Part shown: positions 62,119 through 64,000 of the stretch, piece by piece | Numbering within the stretch: the first letter of the stretch is position 1 | Layout: each line of letters opens with the position of its first letter | From: Temnothorax longispinosus | Lineage: Eukaryota > Arthropoda > Insecta > Hymenoptera > Formicidae | Length of the DNA stretch: 64,000 nt | Direction: 5' to 3' | NCBI RefSeq assembly: GCF_030848805.1 | Contig: NC_092365.1 | Location: 1,736,001-1,800,000 of the forward strand | Notes under the pieces: model-generated | What the model was told of the DNA's origin: nothing | Databases searched by the model: none | The model's input: the letters and a program-made list of their open reading frames with translations, nothing else | Program-made: the position numbers and the translations under genes

Positions 62119-62679
62119 ATCGGTTTGGCTCCGGTTTCGGTTCATTAAAATACTTAATAAAGGTTTCCGGTTTCGATTTCGTTCTTCTAGCTAACAAAAA
62201 TACCGGTATTGCGCAAATTACCATTTTTCCGGTTCCGGTTCATTAAAATTTTCTTGAAATTTTTATTAAATTAAATTGTTTACATATGCATACTGCGTGT
62301 GTGAATATGTACTTATAAGTTGTAAATCTTAATTTTTGATACATATGTTTTTATTTTACCTTATATACACAAGTTTTTATTTTTTATTTTAATTTATACG
62401 GATTGTATAAAATATGTATAATAATTAATAATATATTGTAATAAATGATATTTCGACGTAGTTGTCATTTCTTCATTGTTTTCTGTTTTCTGGTCTTAAT
62501 TTTTTTGAAGATATAATGACTTTTAACGGTACCAGTTTCGATTCCGGTTTTATTATAGGCTTTATAAAATTTCCATACGGTTTACGGTTCCGGTCCGACA
62601 AAAATACTGGTTACGGTACGGTTTTCGGTTTTCGGTTTCGTTTCCGGTCCGGTATACAGGCGATTTGGCTTGGTTTCTA
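62119..62679. repeat. Degenerate CGGTTT/CCGGTTC-rich repeat stretch
   Basis: Recurring CCGGTTTCGGTT, CGGTTCCGGT and TTTCGGTTTTCGG words at both ends (62120-62240 and 62570-62670). One longer motif, CCGGTT(T/C)CGGTTCATTAAAAT, occurs twice (62131 and 62229). The middle (62260-62520) is AT-rich. Looks like a decayed minisatellite or part of an old interspersed repeat; the frame at 62462-62680 with Phe/Arg repeats is a by-product of the repeat. Confidence 0.6.
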
Positions 62680-64000
62680 GGTAAGGGGATATTTAACGAA
62701 GGCAAATGTCAAATTTTTGAGCTCTTACATCATTTAATACGGTCTCCAGATATGAAAAAGTGATTAGGGGACGAAATTTGGGCCCCCTACCTTATGTTTA
62801 TGTGTGCTGACAAATCGACGATTATCTTGCAATGTTTTTTTCGATGCTTTCGACCATTCCGGTTTGATTTATGAGCTCTCTGATTCATCATGCTAACCGC
62901 GAGCTTACCAGTAAACTTTGTTAGTACCTCTTTAAAGTTACTCTCATGAAACTAACTTGCAACGTTTTAAGGGTTGATACTCCCCGTAACGGTGACAATT
63001 TATTTCGCGACCCCGCGCTATTTGCGTGCTACATCTCTATTACGTTATTAACTTTTTTATTAACTTCAGCGTACGCAAACGTTATGGCCTGTTTCATGTA
63101 TTCATATATTCATGAAACTCGCGAGGAACAGGCTACATTGTGGTGTAGAAGATTAAAAAATTTTGAGCATATTGCCTGATGTTTCGGACAATTTTATTAT
63201 TATACACGTTTAAAGTTTCTACAGAATCAGATTAATAATCGAAGACAAAAACAAGTTAATCGGTAAATCATCTTTTTTTTTCAAATTTTTGCCATTTATT
63301 TTATTTCACGCTTTTTAATATATTCCGTCCCCTTTTCCAACCTTCACAATTTTCAATCAAATGATACAAGTCGGAATATTACGAAAATTAAGCTCCGTCG
63401 ATGACGTTTTGCGCAGGATGCGAACTTTGGGTGTACTAACGAAGCGGGGTAAGCAAATTTTCCCAATTTACCATTCGAACCGTGAACGGGAGCGGAATCA
63501 ATGAAATTTCGCGACAGTTGTTCCGCAAAAGTTTGCGTCGCCTGATTTTCGTCATGCGCGCGTGTCCCACCGGTTCGCCCGATTCTCGGACTTCATCCGA
63601 GAGTTTTCAGTCACGTTTCGGGATCCAAGATCCAGATCCGATTTCAGGGAATAGGATCCTGTCCCCGGGAGGTCCCCGGGATCGCCGCGCAGTACGCGTT
63701 CGAGCAACTCCGTGAAATCGAGTTACGCGTTGCTGCTACATTAACTCCACCGGAAGTTGGTGTCTGTCAGTTCTCGGCGCATACACATATATCGTGGACC
63801 CCGACGAGCGTGTGGTACCGAAAATTAGTCTCACCGCATTCGCCGTTGACGATCGTATAGCTGCGAAGATTTGTCTCCTCCGTCGGATATTTGCCGGAGC
63901 ATCCATCCCTTTGTCTCGCGCATTTACAAATTCACTCGCCTGTATATTCGTTCCTTTTCTAGATACACGAATATTTACTTACACCCTTCTTTTTTTGTAA
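62680..64000. other. Right edge, no gene recognised
   Basis: Contains a short inverted repeat around 63099-63118 (TTTCATG..CATGAAA) and CpG-rich sequence from about 63480. Open frames at 63482-63715 and 63794-64000 show no known domain. The upstream exon(s) of the dipeptidase and downstream exons of the plus-strand transcript may lie beyond this edge. Confidence 0.5.

Noticed and set aside
63401..63425. Minus-strand VIDG-coding stretch as the missing exon upstream of HND
   Set aside because: Reads ATC GAC GG as needed, but it is followed by AGC, not a GT or GC donor, and no suitable upstream frame was seen.

Overview
The window is eukaryotic, very probably insect and most likely hymenopteran; an ant is plausible but this is inference. 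The support is a multi-exon gene with GT-AG introns and an insect-type coding style, AT-rich intronic DNA alternating with patches rich in CpG and CGCG, many (GA)n, (CT)n and (AT)n microsatellites, and short foldback elements. Bacterial features such as operons and dense ORFs are absent. The many short open frames scattered over both strands look like chance frames in intronic sequence.

One gene dominates. A zinc-dependent membrane dipeptidase (renal dipeptidase / DPEP1 family, peptidase family M19) lies on the minus strand from about 57340 down to 1454. I could assemble nine coding exons: 57340-57187, 48896-48764, 42987-42837, 38916-38847, 21842-21666, 21206-21122, 16303-16228, 7293-7158 and 1570-1454. 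All splice phases agree. Together they give 365 complete residues, from the HND zinc motif to the stop codon. Every metal ligand and substrate-binding residue known for the family is present. The N-terminal exon or exons (signal peptide and the residues before HND) were not found and are probably beyond position 64000. The coding sequence is about 1.1 kb spread over about 56 kb, so the introns (0.46 to 17 kb) make up most of the window.

The introns carry miniature elements and hairpins: a TA-flanked terminal-inverted-repeat element in the smallest intron (21303-21556), a near-perfect 56-bp-arm hairpin (22725-22868), a foldback element with CACGG ends (29912-30115) and another at 51348-51486. 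The rest is unique-looking sequence with microsatellites.

The right end (57341-64000) differs. It has a diverged tandem duplication (57954-58341), then a CpG-rich block (about 58850-60300) that looks like a promoter and 5' exon region for a plus-strand transcript. Candidate exons are about 59300-59691, 60611-60709 and 61112-61160, with good splice sites but no sustained reading frame. Between the first two lies an 80-nt hairpin (60395-60474) with the geometry of a microRNA precursor. The most interesting possibility here is an undescribed microRNA with a spliced noncoding host transcript, antisense to or upstream of the dipeptidase gene. A degenerate CGGTTT-rich stretch (62119-62679) follows. 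No tRNA, rRNA, CRISPR array or intact transposase gene was seen.
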